Assembly (NCBI GenBank): GCA_963762525.1
Contig: CAVXKT010000003.1
Coordinates: 248,001 to 312,000, forward strand
Origin: DATFDN01 sp963762525
Lineage (GTDB): Bacteria; Pseudomonadota; Alphaproteobacteria; Acetobacterales; Acetobacteraceae
DNA: 64,000 bases
Direction: 5' to 3'
The notes beneath the pieces are model-generated. The model ran no database searches. It was not told where the DNA came from and saw only the letters and a list, made by a program, of their open reading frames with translations. Below are positions 27,559-36,671 of the stretch, piece by piece. Both the position numbers and the translations under genes were made by a program. The stretch's first letter is position 1; each line of letters begins with the position of its first letter.

Positions 27559-28471
27559 TCAGAAACTCGGTTTCAACCCCGGCTCGGGCCAGTCCAGGAC
27601 ACCGAGCCGCCCGGTCTCCGACAGGGTGATGTAAGCGGTGCGCAGGTCGGGGCCGCCGAAGCAGATATTCGTCGGATGGCTGTCGGGCATCGCCACTTGC
27701 CGCACCAGGCGCCCGTCCGGCGCGAACACCGTGATGCAGCCCCGGACCAGGGTGGCCACGCAGATGTAGCCGTTGGCCTGCACCGCCAGGCTGTCGAAGC
27801 GCGCGAAGGCGCCGCCCAGCGTGGCCACCAGGCGTCCGCCATGCGGGGAGGGGAAGCCGTGCTTGCGCAGCACGCCCTGTGTCTCGATGTCGAATGCCCA
27901 GAGCCGCGCCGCCTCGGTATCGGCGACATAGACGACGCGCTGGTCGGGCGACAGCCCGACGCCGTTGGCGCTCACGATCGGATGCGCGATCTCCGACACG
28001 CGCGAGCCGTCCGGCAGCGCGTAGTAGAGACCGCCGTGATCGCGCGTGCGCTCATACCGCTTGCCGAGGTCGGTAAAGTAGAACCCGCCGGTGCTGTCGA
28101 ACACCAGATCATTCGGCGCCGACAAGCGGTGATCGCCGCAATGGGTGTAGAGGGTGCGTGTCTCGCCGGTGCGCGGATCGATGCGCTGGATCGAGCCGCC
28201 GGCGTAGTCGGCGGCCGGCCCTTGCGCCATGAAATGTCCGGGGACGTAGCGGCCGCCGCCGTTGTTGCAGCAATAGAGCGCGCCGTCGGGGCCGATCGCC
28301 AATCCGTTCGGCCCGCCGCCGGTGCGCGCCAGCTCCGATACCGCGCCGTCGGTCGCCACCCGCAAGATGCGCGAACCGGCGATGTCGGTGAGCGCCACCG
28401 ATCCGTCCGCCAACACCGACCGGGCCTTCCGGAAATCCCCCGGTGGTCGCCACAATCCGAACTTCGCTCAT
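27559..28471 (-). CDS. SMP-30/gluconolactonase-like beta-propeller protein
   Basis: The start ATG 28471 gives MSEVRIVATTGGFPEGPV; an extra base near 28420 moves the rest into another frame (VLADGSVALTDIAGSRILRV). The repaired protein is about 303 aa. Propeller motifs repeat: GGGPNGLAIGPDGALYCCNN, SAPNDLVFDSTGGFYFTDLG and NGVGLSPDQRVVYVADTE, with metal-ligand E, N and D positions as in SMP-30 lactonases. It probably hydrolyses a sugar lactone. Divergent from the homocysteine methyltransferase-like gene. Confidence 0.83.
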
Positions 28472-28560
28472 GGTTTCCTCCCGTCGCGCGGTGATCGTAG
28501 GCGGCGTGGCCGGCGGCGTCACGTGCTTGCGGGTTGAACGCCGTTGGGGTTCGATGGGGC

Positions 28561-29646
28561 ATGGTGATGAGCGTCGGGGAGGTTGTCGTGGGGGAGCGCG
28601 AAGGCGGGCTGCTGGCGCGGCTCGGTGCGGGATCGGTGATCTGCGCCGAGGGATATCTGTTCGAGTTCGAGCGGCGCGGCTATCTGCAAGCGGGCGCCTA
28701 CGTGCCGGAAGTGGTGCTTGAACACCCGGAGCTGGTGGAGCAGCTGCACCGCGAGTTCGTCCGTGCCGGCTCCGACGTCGTGGAGGCCTTCACCTATTAC
28801 GCGCATCGCGAGAAGCTGCGGCTGATCGGCCGCGAACAGGATCTGGAGCCGATGAACCGGCAGGCGCTGGCGATCGCCAAGCGGGTGGCGGACCAGACCG
28901 GCACGCTGCTGGCCGGCAATATCTGCAACACCACCGCCTACATTCCGGATGATAACGCCACCCACGTCGCCTCGCGTCGGATGTTCGACGAGCAGATCGG
29001 CTGGGCGACCGACGCCGGGGCGGACTTTGTCGTGGGCGAGACCTATTCGCATCTGGGCGAGGCGCTGATCGGCCTCGCGGCGATCAAGGCCGCCGGGCTG
29101 CCGGCGGTGATCACGATGGCGATCCACACCGACGGCACGACGCGCGAGGGCGGCGATCCCGTCGAGGCCTGCGAGCGCCTGCAGGACGCCGGAGCGGATG
29201 TGGTCGGGCTGAACTGCGCGCGCGGTCCGCAGACGATGCTGCCGATCGTGCGGCGCATCCGCGAGGCGGTAACGTGCCATGTGGCCGCGCTGCCGGTGCC
29301 GTACCGCACGACGCCGGAACATCCGACATTCCAATCCTTGTCCGACGACGCGTGCGGCTGCATCCCCGGCAACCGGCCGTTCCCGGTGGCGCTCGACCCT
29401 TTCACCTGCAACCGCTACGAGATCGCCGAGTTCGGGCGTGAATGCGAAGCCCTCGGCATCCGCTACCTTGGCGTCTGCTGCGGCGCCGGCCCGCACCACA
29501 TCCGCGCGCTCGCCGAGGCGCTGGGGCGCAAGCCGCCGGCCAGCCGCTACTCCCCGGACATGTCGAAGCACTACGTATTCGGCAGCGCCGCCGGATTGCG
29601 CGAGCGCAATACGCGCTATGCCGAGGAGTTACGCGGCAAGCCGTAA
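28561..29646 (+). CDS. Homocysteine S-methyltransferase family protein (betaine-homocysteine type)
   Basis: A 361-aa TIM-barrel protein: LGAGSVICAEGYLFEFERRG, AGSDVVEAFTYYAHREKL, GNICNTTAYIPDD, the first zinc cysteine in GLNCARGPQTML, and the C-terminal zinc pair in YLGVCCGAGPHHIRALAEAL. The family moves a methyl group from betaine, S-methylmethionine or similar donors to homocysteine. The start may be ATG 28561 or 28567. The SAM-II-controlled metZ in this window makes homocysteine, so both genes touch methionine supply, although they are 18 kb apart. Confidence 0.85.
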   Translation: MVMSVGEVVVGEREGGLLARLGAGSVICAEGYLFEFERRGYLQAGAYVPEVVLEHPELVEQLHREFVRAGSDVVEAFTYYAHREKLRLIGREQDLEPMNRQALAIAKRVADQTGTLLAGNICNTTAYIPDDNATHVASRRMFDEQIGWATDAGADFVVGETYSHLGEALIGLAAIKAAGLPAVITMAIHTDGTTREGGDPVEACERLQDAGADVVGLNCARGPQTMLPIVRRIREAVTCHVAALPVPYRTTPEHPTFQSLSDDACGCIPGNRPFPVALDPFTCNRYEIAEFGRECEALGIRYLGVCCGAGPHHIRALAEALGRKPPASRYSPDMSKHYVFGSAAGLRERNTRYAEELRGKP

Positions 29647-29669
29647 CCCGGGGTTCGACTCGGTTCTCC

Positions 29670-29698
29670 TTGCGAGCGTGGGCAATAAGCCCTATATT
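29670..29698 (+). promoter_or_regulatory. Sigma70-type promoter
   Basis: TTGCGA (29670-29675) and TATATT (29693-29698) are separated by 17 bp and sit 69 bp before the start of the small coiled-coil gene, just after the homocysteine methyltransferase-like gene. Both hexamers are close to consensus and stand out in this GC-rich context. Confidence 0.55.
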
Positions 29699-29766
29699 CG
29701 CGGACGTAAGCCGTGGGACTGATCCCCGGCCGATGGGAGAACCCCGATAAGCGACGCAACCCCGAC

Positions 29767-29946
29767 ATGACGCTGATCGCCCGCCAGCAGCGGCAGCTCA
29801 TCGACGAGATGGGCATCATGCGTGACGACATGCGGGTGATGAGCGCGATCCTGATGCGGCTGGACGGCACCATTGCCGGCCTCGTCCAGGAGGTGCGGGC
29901 GATGCACGGCGTCACGACCGCCTCGCGCGACGGGTGGACGACCTGA
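29767..29946 (+). CDS. Small coiled-coil hypothetical protein
   Basis: A 59-aa protein starting MTLIARQQRQLIDEMGIM, with a heptad pattern through DDMRVMSAILMRLDGTIAG and LVQEVRAMHGV. It is followed after 10 bp by a small HTH-like gene on the same strand, so the two may form a short operon from the promoter at 29670. Function unknown. Confidence 0.55.
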   Translation: MTLIARQQRQLIDEMGIMRDDMRVMSAILMRLDGTIAGLVQEVRAMHGVTTASRDGWTT

Positions 29947-29956
29947 CGGGCTCGCC

Positions 29957-30168
29957 GTGAGCCCGGACCGCTTCCGCGCCATCCTCGACGAGCTGCATTG
30001 GAGCTTGCGTGCGCTCGCGGAGATGCTGGAGGGCGACGAGCGCAATGTCCGCCGCTGGGCCAGCGGCGAGCTCACCGAACGGCGCCCGTCGCCGAATGGC
30101 TGGAGCGCCGCCTCGCGCAGCACCGCGCGGATCCGCCGCCGAAAAACTGGCGCCGACGAGTGGCGTGA
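29957..30168 (+). CDS. Small HTH DNA-binding protein
   Basis: From GTG 29957: SPDRFRAILDELHWSLRALA, then EMLEGDERNVRRWASGE, a helix-turn-helix of the type that reads as RxLA...xVRRWxxG. After a missing base near 30080 the protein continues in another frame as PAPVAEWLERRLAQHRADPP and ends KNWRRRVA at TGA 30166-30168. The repaired length is about 70 aa. It is probably a transcription regulator; the target is unknown. From its stop to the rpsI end (about 260 bp) no further gene is supported. Confidence 0.6.
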
Positions 30169-30410
30169 GTGCGACGTTCAACCCAGCCTCGCATGATCGA
30201 AGATCTACTCATTCGGTCTTTCGAGCCGCCGCGCATTCGGCGCGGGCCGCCAACGCTGGCCGTTCGCGTCGGCATACAGCCGCCGCGCCTCGTGCGTTCA
30301 CGGCAGGGGTGCGGCTCCACGCTGACGACGCAAAGCAGCAGCGACTTGCGCGGGCTGCGATTGCTCGCCTGGAACCGGGGCCGAAAACCGTCGGGAAAAG
30401 CCGTTATAAG

Positions 30411-30424
30411 CCTTGGTTAAGGCG
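30411..30424 (-). terminator. Possible terminator of rplM-rpsI
   Basis: Read on the minus strand just after the rpsI stop, GCCTT and AAGGC pair around AACC, followed by TTATAACGGCTTTT. The stem is short and the T run imperfect, so this is a weak call. Confidence 0.35.
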
Positions 30425-30427
30425 GAC

Positions 30428-30937
30428 TTACCGTTTGCTGAACTGGAAGCTCCGTCGGGCCTTGGCCTTGCCGTATTTCTTGCGCTCCACCACGCGCGGA
30501 TCGCGGGTGAGGAAGCCGGCGACCTTCAGGATCGGACGCAACGGCGGCTCGTAGCATGTGAGTGCGCGGCTGATGCCGTGGCGGACGGCGCCGGCCTGGC
30601 CCGACAGCCCGCCGCCCTCGACCGTGCAATTGACATCAAACTGGTTGTAGCGATCGACCACCAGGAACGGCTGGGTGATCAGCATCCGCAGCACCGGGCG
30701 GGCGAAATACTGCGCCGCCGGCCTGCCGTTGACGGTAATGGCGCCTTTGCCGGGCTTCACCCAGACCCGCGCCACCGCGTTCTTGCGCCGCCCGGTGGCG
30801 TAGGAGCGCCCCTGCGCGTCGCGCTTCGGCTCTCGCTGCGGCTGATCGGTGCCGGGCACCGGCTCCCCGGCCGGGGTCACGGCCGCGATCATGTCCTTGA
30901 GATCGGCGAGCGAGCGGCCCTGCTGATTTCCGGACAT
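30428..30937 (-). CDS. rpsI: 30S ribosomal protein S9 (uS9)
   Basis: A 169-aa protein with an N-terminal extension of about 45 residues typical of alphaproteobacteria, then the S9 core: ATGRRKNAVARVWVKPGKG, VNGRPAAQYFARP, VEGGGLSGQAGAVRHGISRA, and the conserved C-terminus RKKYGKAKARRSFQFSKR that reaches the ribosomal P site. It follows rplM after 3 bp in the universal rplM-rpsI operon. Confidence 0.97.
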   Translation of the reverse strand: MSGNQQGRSLADLKDMIAAVTPAGEPVPGTDQPQREPKRDAQGRSYATGRRKNAVARVWVKPGKGAITVNGRPAAQYFARPVLRMLITQPFLVVDRYNQFDVNCTVEGGGLSGQAGAVRHGISRALTCYEPPLRPILKVAGFLTRDPRVVERKKYGKAKARRSFQFSKR

Positions 30938-30940
30938 GCG

Positions 30941-31402
30941 TTACCTCTTGTTCTTCGGGTTCATCGCGGCGATGTCGAGCGGCCGCGGCTGCTGGGCGTC
31001 ATGGGGGTGTTTGTCGCTCGCATACACGTAAAGGTGCTTCATCTGCCGCCGCTGCAACGGCCCGCGCGTGATCATGCGCTCCACCGCCTTGTGCACTACC
31101 CGCTCGGGATAGCGGCTTTCCAGCCGCTCGCGGATGCTCCGGCCCTTGATGCCGCCGGGGTATCCGGTGTGCCAATAAAACACCGACTGCTCGGCCTTGT
31201 TTCCGGTCACGCGCACCTTGGCGGCGTTGACGATCACGACATGATCGCCGCAATCGACATGCGGGGTGAATTGCGGCTTATGCTTGCCTCGGAGCCGCAT
31301 GGCGACGAGGGAGGCGAGGCGCCCGAGCACGAGGCCCTCGGCGTCGATCAGCACCCATTCCTTCGTCACCTCCGCCGGCTTCAGCGAGAGGGTGGTCTTC
31401 AT
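30941..31402 (-). CDS. rplM: 50S ribosomal protein L13 (uL13)
   Basis: A 153-aa protein beginning MKTTLSLKPAEVTKEW behind GAGGAAT. The core blocks are WVLIDAEGLVLGRLAS, RLRGKHKPQFTPHVDCGD, VIVNAAKVRVTGNK, YWHTGYPGGIK and ERVVHKAVERMITRGPL. The start at 31402 is chosen over upstream in-frame codons that do not match the family. Confidence 0.97.
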   Translation of the reverse strand: MKTTLSLKPAEVTKEWVLIDAEGLVLGRLASLVAMRLRGKHKPQFTPHVDCGDHVVIVNAAKVRVTGNKAEQSVFYWHTGYPGGIKGRSIRERLESRYPERVVHKAVERMITRGPLQRRQMKHLYVYASDKHPHDAQQPRPLDIAAMNPKNKR

Positions 31403-31509
31403 GCGCATTCCTCGAAGCAGGCCCGCGGTATCGCCGCAAACCGGCTCGGGGTCAAGGATGGCGCGGGACGATCGCCGAACACTCCGCCGGGCACGTCGGC
31501 CCGCCGCGT

Positions 31510-32304
31510 TCAAGATTTGGCCGTCGCCAGCCTGCGGAGCAGCGCCACTTGTGCCCGGGCACCGGCGACGAGGTAGCCGTGATCCGAGCCGGAGCCGAGG
31601 AAGCGCGCACCCATGCCGATATAACGGGCGGCATCCGCCTCGTCGTTAATCCCGCCCATGCCGAGAATTTTGCCGTGCCGGCGACAGGCGGCGGCGACCC
31701 GCTCGTAGGCATCGACCAGCTTCGGATGCCCCATCTGACCGGCGATGCCCATGGCCGAGGTCAGATCGAAGCTGCCGATATGCAGCACGTCGACGCCGGG
31801 GACCGCGGCGATGGCGTCGGCGTTGGCGATCGCCTCGGGGCTTTCCAGCATCACGACCACCAGGATTTCATCGTTGATCGCTCGCTGCGCCTCGGCCACG
31901 TGCGGCGTGTCGTAGCCGTAGATCGCCGCCGGTCCGCCCCAGCTCCGATGCCCCGCCGGCGGATAGCGGAAGGCGTCGACGGCGCCCGCCGCCTGTGCGG
32001 GCGTATCGACATGCGGCACCACGATCCCGAGCGCGCCGTTGTCCAGCAAGCGCGTCGCCTCGTCGAGCGCGCCGGCGCAGACGCGCACGATCGGCGCCAT
32101 TCCGGTGGGCAATGCGGCAATGCAGAGCTGCGTCGCCTCTTGCACGGTGAAGGCGCCGTGCTCCATGTCGATGAACATGTAGTCGTGCCCGGTGGCCGCC
32201 GCCAGCATCGGCGCGGCGACGCTGCGCAGATGATGGACGCCGAAGCCGAGCGCGATCTCGCCCGCATACAGCTTGCGCCTGGCGTGATTGCGTGTGATCG
32301 CCAT
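31510..32304 (-). CDS. HpcH/HpaI family aldolase
   Basis: A 264-aa class II aldolase-type TIM barrel: YMFIDMEHGAFTVQEATQL holds the metal-ligand glutamate region, then GALGIVVPHVDTPAQAAG, VVMLESPEAIANADAI, and DVLHIGSFDLTSAMGIAGQM. Members cleave 4-hydroxy-2-oxo acids or related compounds to pyruvate and an aldehyde. The substrate cannot be read from the sequence. The gene is divergent from the acyl-CoA ligase gene, with about 140 bp between them. Confidence 0.87.
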   Translation of the reverse strand: MAITRNHARRKLYAGEIALGFGVHHLRSVAAPMLAAATGHDYMFIDMEHGAFTVQEATQLCIAALPTGMAPIVRVCAGALDEATRLLDNGALGIVVPHVDTPAQAAGAVDAFRYPPAGHRSWGGPAAIYGYDTPHVAEAQRAINDEILVVVMLESPEAIANADAIAAVPGVDVLHIGSFDLTSAMGIAGQMGHPKLVDAYERVAAACRRHGKILGMGGINDEADAARYIGMGARFLGSGSDHGYLVAGARAQVALLRRLATAKS

Positions 32305-32445
32305 GACCGCCCTCCCTTGCGGCGATGATGTCAGATCACCCGCCCGTCGGCGTCAACTCGCGCGCCCCCCACGCCCGCGCGCGGAGGGCGGCATCTGGAC
32401 GTCGGGCGGAAGTGCCGCGAGATTGCGCCGAACAGGGAGGCGAAC

Positions 32446-34083
32446 ATGCGCGGGCTGATGCAATCGCGGCCGTTGCTGATCTCCGGGGCGTTGACGCACG
32501 CCGCGCGCCATCATGGCGGCGGCGAGATCGTGGCCCGTGCCGGCGACGGACTTGCTCGCACGAGCTGGGCCGGGATCGAGGCGGATGCAAGGCGGCTGGC
32601 GCGCGCTCTGCTGGCGCTTGGCATCCGCCCGGGCGACCGGGTCGGCACGCTCGGTTGGAACGACCACCGGCATCTGCAAATCTACTACGCCGTTCCGGGC
32701 ATGGGCGCCATCTGCCACACCATCAACCCGCGCCTCGCCGACGACGACATCGCCTACATCGTCGCCGATGCCGCCGACCGCATTCTGTTCATCGACCCGA
32801 GCTTCGCCTCGTTGATCGAGCGACTGGCGCCGCGCCTCGGCGCCGATGTGCGGGTGGTGATGATGTGCGACGCCGCCGGAATGGCGGAACTCAACCTGCC
32901 GGGCGTGCGCCTGCTTTGCCACGACACGCTGGTTGCCGAAGCCGACGGGGACTACGCTTGGCCGAGCTTCGACGAGGACACGGCGAGCGCGCTCTGCTAC
33001 ACCTCGGGCACCACCGGTCGCCCGAAAGGCGTGCTCTACAGCCATCGCTCCACCATTCTGCACGCCTACGCCATCAACATGGCCGACGTGCTCGCGCTGC
33101 GCGCGGTGGACCGCATTCTGCCGGTGGTGCCGATGTTCCACGTGAACGCCTGGGGCATTCCGTATGCCGCTGCGATGGCCGGCGCGGCGCTGGTGATGCC
33201 GGGCCGGCATTTGGACGGCGCCAGTCTGGCCGCGCTGATGAACGATGAGCGGGTGACGATGTCGGCCGGCGTGCCGACGGTCTGGCTCGGCCTGCTCGCG
33301 CATCTGCGCGCCTCCGGCGAGCGGCTGGCGACGGTGCGGCGCATCATGACCGGCGGCTCGGCCTGTCCGCCGGTGCTGATCGAGGCGTTCGGCGAATACG
33401 GCATCGCCGTCGAGCACGGCTGGGGCATGACCGAGCTCAGCCCGGTCGGCACCTATAATCGCCCGAAGCCCGCGCATCAGGGGCTGGACGCGGCGGAAAT
33501 GCTGCGCCTCGGCCTCAAACAGGGACGCGCCCTGTCCGGGATCGACATGAAGATCGTCGGCGCCGACGGCGCCGAACTGCCATGGGACGGCACCGCATTC
33601 GGCGATCTGAAGGTGCGCGGCCCCTGGGTGTGCAGCGGCTATTACAACGAGGCGCCGGGCAGCGCGCTCGACGAAGACGGCTGGTTCGCCACCGGCGACG
33701 TGGCGACCATCGACGCCGAGGGCGTGATGGAAATCACCGACCGATCGAAGGATGTGATCAAGTCGGGCGGCGAGTGGATCAGCTCAATCGCACTCGAGAA
33801 TATCGCCGTCTCCCACCCCGACGTCGCCGAGGCGGCGGTGGTGGCGGCGCGGCACCCGAAATGGGACGAGCGACCGATCCTGATCGTGGTGCCTCGCCCC
33901 GGCGCCGTCATCGACCCCGCCTCGGTGCTCGCGCTCTATGCCGGCAAGGTCGCCAAATGGTGGCTGCCCGACGCAGTGGTGGTGGAGTCGGAGATGCCAC
34001 ACACCGCGACGGGCAAAGTCCAAAAGCTCGTGCTGCGCGCCCGCTACCGCGAGCACCTGAGCAAGACGGCTACTTCTTGTTGA
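32446..34083 (+). CDS. AMP-dependent acyl-CoA ligase (fatty-acyl-CoA synthetase type)
   Basis: A 545-aa ANL enzyme. The P-loop motif is YTSGTTGRPKGVLYSHRST. GWGMTELSPVGTYN is motif A5, EDGWFATGDVATID is A7, and the catalytic lysine is in TATGKVQKL near the C-terminus. It activates a carboxylic acid to the acyl-CoA via acyl-AMP. A paralogue at 60346-61989 has the same opening (MxGLMQxxPLLxS) and near-identical A8 block DRSKDVIKSGGEWISSIALE. The 3' end overlaps the convergent CsbD gene by 14 bp. Confidence 0.9.
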   Translation: MRGLMQSRPLLISGALTHAARHHGGGEIVARAGDGLARTSWAGIEADARRLARALLALGIRPGDRVGTLGWNDHRHLQIYYAVPGMGAICHTINPRLADDDIAYIVADAADRILFIDPSFASLIERLAPRLGADVRVVMMCDAAGMAELNLPGVRLLCHDTLVAEADGDYAWPSFDEDTASALCYTSGTTGRPKGVLYSHRSTILHAYAINMADVLALRAVDRILPVVPMFHVNAWGIPYAAAMAGAALVMPGRHLDGASLAALMNDERVTMSAGVPTVWLGLLAHLRASGERLATVRRIMTGGSACPPVLIEAFGEYGIAVEHGWGMTELSPVGTYNRPKPAHQGLDAAEMLRLGLKQGRALSGIDMKIVGADGAELPWDGTAFGDLKVRGPWVCSGYYNEAPGSALDEDGWFATGDVATIDAEGVMEITDRSKDVIKSGGEWISSIALENIAVSHPDVAEAAVVAARHPKWDERPILIVVPRPGAVIDPASVLALYAGKVAKWWLPDAVVVESEMPHTATGKVQKLVLRARYREHLSKTATSC

Positions 34084-34255
34084 GCGCGCCGCGCACGCGG
34101 TCCTTCACGTTGCCCCAGCCCTTCTGCGCCTTGCCGGCGTTCTTTTGGCTCGTTCCCTCGGCCTCGGTCTTGGCATCTCCGCCGGCCCGGCCGAGCTTCT
34201 CCTTGATCGATCCCGCCGCCTGGCGCACTGCGCCCTTGATTCGGTCTCTGTCCAT
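34070..34255 (-). CDS. CsbD family stress protein
   Basis: A 61-aa highly charged protein starting MDRDRIKGAVRQAAGSIKEK, with the family pattern KGxxxxxxGxxKExxG and a Lys-rich repeat ending VKDRVRGALNKK. CsbD-like proteins are small general-stress proteins of unknown mechanism. Start ATG 34255 after GGAGG. Convergent with the acyl-CoA ligase. Confidence 0.85.
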   Translation of the reverse strand: MDRDRIKGAVRQAAGSIKEKLGRAGGDAKTEAEGTSQKNAGKAQKGWGNVKDRVRGALNKK

Positions 34256-34439
34256 GCCTCCGGTCCTCCTTCTCTCCCAAAATGGAGTTCCGACGCGGGC
34301 GGTTAAGCCACGTCCGCGCAACATTCGGGAATCAAAGCACCGTGTTTTCGGGAAAATGAGGGAACCCGCCCGCTGGCCCCCGGTCGCCGCTTTCAGTTGC
34401 CGTTCCCGGGTCGCCGCTTTCCGGGCCGCCGGGTAAGGA

Positions 34440-35501
34440 ATGCGGCCGCGGTTTCACTCGCTGCGCATTGCCGACATCCGCAGCGAAACCCCGTCTTGCG
34501 TCTCGGTCGCCTTCGAGGTGCCGCCGCATCTGGCCGGCTCGTATCGGTTCCGGCCGGGTCAGTATCTGACGTTGCGGACCAGTCTGGGCGGCGCCGAGCT
34601 GCGCCGCACATATTCGATCTGCACCGCCCCGGCCGAGAATGAGCTGCGGGTGGCGATCAAGCGCCTCGACGGCGGGCTGTTTTCCGAGCGCGTCGGCACG
34701 CTCCGGCCCGGAGAGAGGCTGGACGTGATGACCCCCGATGGCCGGTTCGGCATTCCGCCGGCGCCGGGGTCGGACCGCACCCTGGTCGGCTTCGCCGCCG
34801 GATCGGGAATTACGCCGATCCTGTCGATCCTCAAGGCGGCGATGGCCGAAGAGCGCGGGCGGTTCTTCCTGTTCTACGGCAACCGCGCCACCGCCGACAT
34901 CATCTTCCGCGACCAGCTCGAAGACCTGAAGGACCGAAATCTGGCACGGCTTTCGGTGTTCCACGTCCTCTCGCGCGAGCAGCAGGAGATTGCGCTGCTC
35001 AACGGTCGGCTGGACGTGGCGAAAGTCGGTCTGCTGATGCGCCGGCTGGTGCCGCCCGGGGTGGCGCACGCGCTGCTCTGCGGGCCGCAGCCGATGATCG
35101 AGGGCCTGGCGCCGGCGCTCGCCGGCTGCGGGTTGGCGGCCTCGCAGATCCATGTCGAGCGATTCACCCCCGGCGAGGGCGGCCGCCCGCCGCCGGTGCG
35201 CACGCTCCCGCCGGCCGCCCCGGCGGCGCGCGCGACCATCATCGCCGACGGCGTGACGCGCGAGGTGGAGGTCGCCGCCGGCGAGGCGATCCTGGAGGCC
35301 GGCATTCGCGCCGGGCTCAATCTGCCCTTCTCCTGCCGCGGCGGCATGTGCTGCACCTGCCGGGCCAAGCTGCTGGCGGGTGAAGCGCGGATGACCACCA
35401 ACTACTCGCTGGAGCCGCATGAGGTCGCGGCCGGATACGTGCTGACCTGTCAGGCACGGCCGCTCACGGCGAGGGTGACGGTCGATTACGATCAGGTTTG
35501 A
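34440..35501 (+). CDS. Ferredoxin-NADP reductase-type oxidoreductase with C-terminal 2Fe-2S domain (PaaE-like)
   Basis: A 353-aa electron-transfer protein. FAD domain RPGQYLTLRTSLGGAELRRT and YSIC; NAD(P) domain VGFAAGSGITPILSILKAAM and LLCGPQPMIEGL; the C-terminal plant-type ferredoxin has CRGGMCCTC (C-x4-C-x2-C) and the distal Cys in YVLTCQARP. The domain order matches PaaE, the reductase of phenylacetyl-CoA epoxidase, but paaABCD are absent here, so it may serve another oxygenase. The last 38 bp overlap the convergent glycosyltransferase. Confidence 0.87.
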   Translation: MRPRFHSLRIADIRSETPSCVSVAFEVPPHLAGSYRFRPGQYLTLRTSLGGAELRRTYSICTAPAENELRVAIKRLDGGLFSERVGTLRPGERLDVMTPDGRFGIPPAPGSDRTLVGFAAGSGITPILSILKAAMAEERGRFFLFYGNRATADIIFRDQLEDLKDRNLARLSVFHVLSREQQEIALLNGRLDVAKVGLLMRRLVPPGVAHALLCGPQPMIEGLAPALAGCGLAASQIHVERFTPGEGGRPPPVRTLPPAAPAARATIIADGVTREVEVAAGEAILEAGIRAGLNLPFSCRGGMCCTCRAKLLAGEARMTTNYSLEPHEVAAGYVLTCQARPLTARVTVDYDQV

Positions 35502-36612
35502 GGTCGTCGTCCACGCGCGACGCCTGTCGCAGCAGCGCGTCCAGTCGCGCCGCCTGTTGTCGCCAACTGAAATGCGCCGCGACATGGTCACGCGCCGCGT
35601 TTCCCAATGCCGACGCGCGGGCGGGCTCGCGGAGCAGAGCGATCGCCGCCTCGGCCTGTTTCGCCGCGCCGTCGCCGACCAGCGGGGCGTGCCCGGCGGG
35701 CAGCGTCAGCCCGTTGGCGGCGATCCGGCTCATCACCACCGGGCGGGCGCCGGCCCAGGCTTCCAGCACCTTGTTCTTGATCCCCGAGCCGGCCCGCATC
35801 GGCGCCAGCGCCACCATCATGCGGGCGAGCACGTCGCCCATCTCGGCCGGGTCCGCCACCACCTCCACGCCGGGCAGTGCGCCGAGCGCGCGCACCGCGA
35901 CTACCGGCCGGCGCCCGGCGATCAGCAGCCGCGCCCCGGGCACCGCCGCGCGCACCAGCGGGAACACCGCGCGCGCGGCGAACCGGGCGGCGTCGATATT
36001 GGGGTGGTAATCGAGCGAGCCGGTAAATCCGAGAACGGGCGCCGTTGTGGCGGGCAACGGCTCCGGCATGCTCACGCCGTTCGGGACCACGTGCACGAGA
36101 CCGCCCATCCGTCGCAGCCAGGCGGCATCGGTCTCGCCCACGCACACCGTGGCGGCGAAGGCGCGAAACCCGCGTCGTGCGCAGATGACGGCGGATGCGA
36201 TCTGGCGCAGCCAGTAGGCGCGCGCCCGCAGTCCCCGGGTGGTGCGGGCGGCGCGCCAGAACTCCAGCGCATTGCAGTCGATAAGATCGAGGACGGCCGG
36301 CGGCCGGTCGGAGCCGAACCACACCGCCTCGGCCCCGGCGAACACCAGCGCACGGTCGAAGGGTTGCCGCAAGCCGTCCACGGCCGCGCCGAGGGGCGTG
36401 CTGTCGTAGCGCCAAGGGAAGGTCGAGGCCCCCGGCAACGCGACCGCGATCGCCTCCACGTCGTCCGGAACCGGCCCGGGAGGCGCCACCAGCGTCACCC
36501 GCCAGTTCGCCGCCAACGCCGCGATCAGATGCGCGGCCCGCAGCGTATGGCCGTCGCGCACGGGCCAGGGCGCGAGCGGCGTGACGACGAGGAGCGAGGG
36601 GCGATGGCTCAC
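35464..36612 (-). CDS. GT4-type glycosyltransferase
   Basis: A 382-aa GT-B enzyme. The N-terminal half opens LLVVTPLAPWPVRDGHTLRA. The C-terminal donor domain has VVPNGVSMP, LGFTGSLDYHPNIDAARFAA, LLIAGRRPVVAVRAL, and AGSGIKNKVLEAWAGARPVV. The pattern resembles the sugar transferases of PEP-CTERM/exopolysaccharide systems. It is not next to other polysaccharide genes. Its end overlaps the PaaE-like gene. Confidence 0.85.
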   Translation of the reverse strand: MSHRPSLLVVTPLAPWPVRDGHTLRAAHLIAALAANWRVTLVAPPGPVPDDVEAIAVALPGASTFPWRYDSTPLGAAVDGLRQPFDRALVFAGAEAVWFGSDRPPAVLDLIDCNALEFWRAARTTRGLRARAYWLRQIASAVICARRGFRAFAATVCVGETDAAWLRRMGGLVHVVPNGVSMPEPLPATTAPVLGFTGSLDYHPNIDAARFAARAVFPLVRAAVPGARLLIAGRRPVVAVRALGALPGVEVVADPAEMGDVLARMMVALAPMRAGSGIKNKVLEAWAGARPVVMSRIAANGLTLPAGHAPLVGDGAAKQAEAAIALLREPARASALGNAARDHVAAHFSWRQQAARLDALLRQASRVDDDLKPDRNRPSPSP

Positions 36613-36624
36613 GGCCTCAGCCGC

Positions 36625-36670
36625 CTACCCTCACCCGGGGCGCCTGAGGCGCCGGGCCGGGTAAGGGTAG
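36625..36670. repeat. Palindromic repeat between glycosyltransferase and ftsB
   Basis: CTACCCTCACCCGGGGCGCC faces GGCGCCGGGCCGGGTAAGGGTAG around a TGA loop, forming a long imperfect hairpin that ends 2 bp from the ftsB stop. The CCCTCACCC element also borders the REP clusters at 47, 50 and 62 kb. It could end transcription from the eno-ftsB side. Confidence 0.6.
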
Positions 36671-36671
36671 A

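Noticed and set aside
30177..30410. Short Arg/Ala/Pro-rich frames between the HTH gene and rpsI
   Set aside because: No ribosome-binding site, no homology and composition typical of non-coding GC-rich DNA.
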